DNA from: Bacillota bacterium
GTDB taxonomy: Bacteria > Bacillota_A > Clostridia > Acetivibrionales > DUMB01
Direction of reading: 5' to 3'
DNA: 8,142 nucleotides
Assembly: GCA_023621975.1 (NCBI GenBank)
Contig: JAMOAC010000121.1
Span: forward strand, 1-8,142
Shown here: positions 5,845-8,142 of the stretch, piece after piece
Position numbering within the stretch: position 1 is the first letter of the stretch
Layout of the letters: each line of letters starts with the position of its first letter
Translations under genes and position numbers: made by a program
Notes under the pieces: generated by a model
Databases searched by the model: none
The model's input: only the letters and a program-made list of their open reading frames with translations
What the model was told of the DNA's origin: nothing

Positions 5845-7074
5845 ATGGCAAGCGTATTTGACACCCTTAAGGAAAGAGGATATATTGCTCAGATGACCCA
5901 TGAGGAAAAAATAAAGGAACTCCTTGAAAATGAAAGGGTTACATTTTATATAGGCTTCGACCCCACCGCAGACAGCCTTCATGTAGGCCATTTCATCCAG
6001 CTGATGGTTATGGCTCATATGCAAAAAGCCGGTCACAGGCCTATCGCCATAATAGGCGGAGGAACTGCCATGGTCGGCGATCCGACCAACAGGACGGATA
6101 TGAGAAGAATGATGTCCCTCGAAGAAATACAGCACAACGCAGAAAATTTCAAAAAACAGATTTCAAAGTTTATTGATTTCAGCGACGGCAAAGCGCTGAT
6201 GGTAAATAATGCTGACTGGCTGTTAAAACTCAACTATGTTGATTTCTTAAGAGAAATCGGCATCCATTTTTCCGTCAACAGGATGTTGACGGCAGAGTGT
6301 TTTAAAACACGCCTTGAAAGAGGTTTGTCCTTCATAGAGTTCAACTACATGCTTATGCAAAGTTACGACTTCCTCGTTTTGTTCCAGAAATACGGCTGTA
6401 AAATGCAGCTGGGAGGAGACGACCAATGGTCCAACATAATTGCCGGAGTGGATCTTATAAGGAGAGTTGAAGGGCAGGAAGCATACGGAATGACCTTTAC
6501 GCTGCTTACTACAAGTGAAGGAATAAAAATGGGCAAAACAGCAAAGGGCGCCCTGTGGCTTGATCCCGCCAAAACATCTCCTTATGAATTTTATCAATAT
6601 TGGAGAAACATTCACGATAACGATGTAATCAAGTGCTTAAAGCTGTTAACATTCCTGCCGATGGAAAAAATTGAGAAACTGTCAAAGCTTAAAAATGAAC
6701 AACTCAACGAGGCAAAGAAGATCCTGGCTTATGAAGTCACAAAACTCGTTCACGGCGAAGAAGAAGCAGTAAAAGCCCAGCAGGCTGCGGAGGCTCTCTT
6801 CGGCCACGGAGGCAACACCGACAATATGCCTACAACAAAACTTGCAAAGGCTGAACTGGGAGACGGTATAAATATCCTGGACCTGCTTCTTAAGGCAAAG
6901 CTTATTCCGTCAAAAGGCGAGGGACGCCGTTTGATAAGCCAGGGTGGCATTTATTTAGGCGGAGACAGGGTCGATAGCTTTGACCTGCTTATTACCGAGG
7001 GGCATTTCAGCGGCAATGAGCTTATAATCAGAAAAGGTAAAAAGGTATATCACAGGATTTTGCTTTCAGAATAA
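5845..7074 (+). CDS. tyrS: Tyrosyl-tRNA synthetase
   Basis: A cytoplasmic class I synthetase, charging tRNA(Tyr) with tyrosine using ATP. The Rossmann catalytic domain opens with [17 protein letters not shown], the HIGH signature being HVGH at 46-49. The tyrosine pocket region [30 protein letters not shown] follows, then the KMSKS loop as KMGKT at 228-232. The C-terminal S4-type RNA-binding domain covers about 345-405 ([32 protein letters not shown]). The length of 409 residues is normal for the bacterial TyrS type. The start is set by GGAGGT at 5832-5837, seven bases upstream. The tyrosine T-box leader directly before it independently confirms the substrate. It appears to be a single-gene transcript. 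Confidence 0.97.
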   Translation: MASVFDTLKERGYIAQMTHEEKIKELLENERVTFYIGFDPTADSLHVGHFIQLMVMAHMQKAGHRPIAIIGGGTAMVGDPTNRTDMRRMMSLEEIQHNAENFKKQISKFIDFSDGKALMVNNADWLLKLNYVDFLREIGIHFSVNRMLTAECFKTRLERGLSFIEFNYMLMQSYDFLVLFQKYGCKMQLGGDDQWSNIIAGVDLIRRVEGQEAYGMTFTLLTTSEGIKMGKTAKGALWLDPAKTSPYEFYQYWRNIHDNDVIKCLKLLTFLPMEKIEKLSKLKNEQLNEAKKILAYEVTKLVHGEEEAVKAQQAAEALFGHGGNTDNMPTTKLAKAELGDGINILDLLLKAKLIPSKGEGRRLISQGGIYLGGDRVDSFDLLITEGHFSGNELIIRKGKKVYHRILLSE

Positions 7075-7079
7075 TAAAA

Positions 7080-7124
7080 AAGGACATTCCGAAAAGCAGA
7101 TGTTTGCCTTTTCGGAATGTCCTT
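7080..7124. terminator. Perfect 17-bp hairpin directly after tyrS
   Basis: Bases 7080-7096 (AAGGACATTCCGAAAAG) pair without a mismatch with 7108-7124, around an 11-base loop, starting six bases after the tyrS stop. On the + strand the stem is followed only by TT then A-rich DNA, not a T-run. On the minus strand it is followed by TTTTATTATT. So it fits an intrinsic terminator better for leftward transcription. Its position still suggests it marks or protects the tyrS 3' end. It may serve both directions. Confidence 0.7.
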
Positions 7125-7176
7125 AAAAATATCCTAAAAAATGTCTTAAAAAATGTCCTAGAAAATGTCTTAAAAA
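7117..7176. repeat. 12-bp-period minisatellite, five units, fused to the tyrS hairpin
   Basis: Five consecutive 12-base units follow the pattern ATGTCYTAAAAA (7117, 7129, 7141, 7153, 7165). Deviations are TT for TA in unit 1, ATATCC in unit 2 and TAGAAA in unit 4. The first unit is itself part of the right arm of the 7080-7124 hairpin. The array seems to have grown by duplication of the hairpin's end. No reading frame with a ribosome binding site crosses it. Confidence 0.8.
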
Positions 7177-7215
7177 ATTTTAAAACTAATAAAACGAGTT
7201 TATAATTAATAAAAC

Positions 7216-7267
7216 TAAAAAAAGAAAGCTTATTCAAGCTGTATATTTTAAACCACTTGAACAAGCT
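7216..7267 (-). terminator. Intrinsic terminator of the leftward URO-D-family gene
   Basis: Arms 7227-7238 and 7256-7267 form a 12-bp stem with one A-C mismatch and a 17-base loop. On the minus strand the stem is followed by a T-rich stretch (TTCTTTTTTTAG), as expected for termination of the gene ending at 7317, which lies 50 bases away. The + strand side has no T-run. Confidence 0.75.
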
Positions 7268-7316
7268 CAACAGGAAATATAAACCGCATCTTTTCCAACA
7301 AAGAATTAGTATAAAA

Positions 7317-8142
7317 TTAAATTCTAAACTCCTTTGCAGCCCTGTACATTTCTATAACATTTTCAGGGGGTACATCTGCCTGAATGTCATGGACTGCAGC
7401 GAGTATATATCCTGAGGGGCCCAGGTCTTCGATGCGGCGTCTTACTTCATCGCGGACATCCTGAACTGAACCTTTTGGCAATACTTTGCTTGTATCAACT
7501 GCTCCCAGGAAGCACAGCCTGTCACCGTACAGTTCCTTTAGCCTTTTTGTATCCATGTCATTTGCGTTTACCTGTATTGGATTCAAAATATCCACTCCGA
7601 TTTCAATCAAATCTTCAATAAGCGGAGTAATATTACCGCATGAATGGTATAACAACTTTGCTTTTGTTTTGCTCTTAATAAATTTGAAATACTCTTTGTG
7701 ATACGGCTTTACTATGTTCCTGTAAGTTTCCGGTGACATTAAAGTCGTTTGTGTGGTTGCAAGGTCATCTCCGACAAAAACAATATCCAGGTATTCTCCT
7801 ACTTCATTCAAATATGCTTCATACCGTTTGCACTGATAATTAAACATTTGTTCAAGGATGTAGCAAGCTATATCCGGATTAATAACAAGGTCCATCAAAA
7901 AGTTTTCAAAACCTCTCAAATAATGCGAGGGTTCAAATATGCCGGTATTTACCATATCCCCTATAATTGCATATTTGTTTTCCTCTTTCAGCTTTTTGGC
8001 CCGCTCACGCAAACCTTCAACAACTTTTGGATTTATGGGATCAGGCCATTCATAGCTGCCTTTTATTTCCTCAAGCGTCTCCATCTTGGCCAGCGGATGC
8101 TCAACCATATCGTAATAAAGCCCGTTTTCAGGCATATAATAT
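7317..8142 (-). CDS. Uroporphyrinogen decarboxylase (URO-D) superfamily protein, likely a methyltransferase, 5' end outside the window
   Basis: The superfamily includes haem-pathway URO-D and the zinc-dependent MtaA/CmuA-type methyltransferases that move methyl groups on corrinoid proteins or coenzyme M. This copy resembles the latter, widely paralogous group. Numbering from the ATG at 8135, it shows YYDMVEHPLAK (7-17), VGDDLATTQTTLMSPETYR (121-139) and YHSCGNITPLIEDLIEIGVDILNPIQ (163-188) with the His-x-Cys zinc-type motif H164/C166. VHDIQADVPPENV (248-260) closes the domain. Two further in-frame codons precede that ATG with no stop, no RBS is visible, and the family usually has about 100 more N-terminal residues. 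The real start is therefore beyond the window. The haem-enzyme role is unlikely. The substrate cannot be told from this fragment. Confidence 0.88.
   Translation of the reverse strand, partial: YYMPENGLYYDMVEHPLAKMETLEEIKGSYEWPDPINPKVVEGLRERAKKLKEENKYAIIGDMVNTGIFEPSHYLRGFENFLMDLVINPDIACYILEQMFNYQCKRYEAYLNEVGEYLDIVFVGDDLATTQTTLMSPETYRNIVKPYHKEYFKFIKSKTKAKLLYHSCGNITPLIEDLIEIGVDILNPIQVNANDMDTKRLKELYGDRLCFLGAVDTSKVLPKGSVQDVRDEVRRRIEDLGPSGYILAAVHDIQADVPPENVIEMYRAAKEFRI

Noticed and set aside
7028..7270. Minus-strand frame with repeated KTFF/RTF residues
   Set aside because: The repeats are the translation of the AT-rich 12-bp minisatellite. There is no RBS, and it overlaps the end of tyrS.

Overview
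The window looks like a chromosomal segment of a low-G+C, Gram-positive anaerobe of the Clostridia. The evidence is strong AGGAGG-type ribosome binding sites, a T-box leader on an aminoacyl-tRNA synthetase gene, a TmcAL-type tRNA acetylation enzyme, formate--tetrahydrofolate ligase, and AT-rich intergenic DNA rich in hairpins. A relative of Acetivibrio or Ruminiclostridium would fit, but that is inference and no species can be named from sequence alone.

Left part (1-2760). The 5' 216 codons of fhs (formyl-THF synthetase) run leftward off the window. Upstream is an AT-rich region holding a cluster of TATGTAA/TTACATA boxes. Next is the decayed 3' end of an AraC-family regulator gene, with an internal deletion and frame change. 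An intact tmcAL follows 12 bases later on the + strand. A GC-rich hairpin separates tmcAL from the next, convergent gene.

Middle (2756-5470). Two leftward genes form a probable small regulon: a LacI-family repressor, and downstream of it a Gfo/Idh/MocA-type dehydrogenase with an unusual cysteine-rich insert. The same perfect 12-bp palindrome, GGGAACGTTCCC, occurs just after the repressor's own promoter and again in the 306-bp gap before the dehydrogenase. The simplest reading is that the repressor controls both itself and the dehydrogenase. A 24-bp tandem duplication and an AT-rich inverted repeat also lie in that gap.

Right part (5430-8142). A complete tyrosine-type T-box riboswitch controls tyrS. 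It has its own promoter, a Stem I with UAC specifier, an antiterminator with a UGGU bulge, and a competing terminator. After tyrS comes a perfect 17-bp hairpin that runs into a 12-bp-period minisatellite. Then a second hairpin terminates a leftward gene for a uroporphyrinogen-decarboxylase-superfamily protein (probably a corrinoid-type methyltransferase), whose 5' end lies beyond the window.

I see no CRISPR array, rRNA, tRNA, transposase or phage gene. The most informative observations are the matched operator pair of the LacI/dehydrogenase unit, the palindromic box cluster upstream of fhs, and the repeat/hairpin fusion behind tyrS. None amounts to a clearly new biological system.
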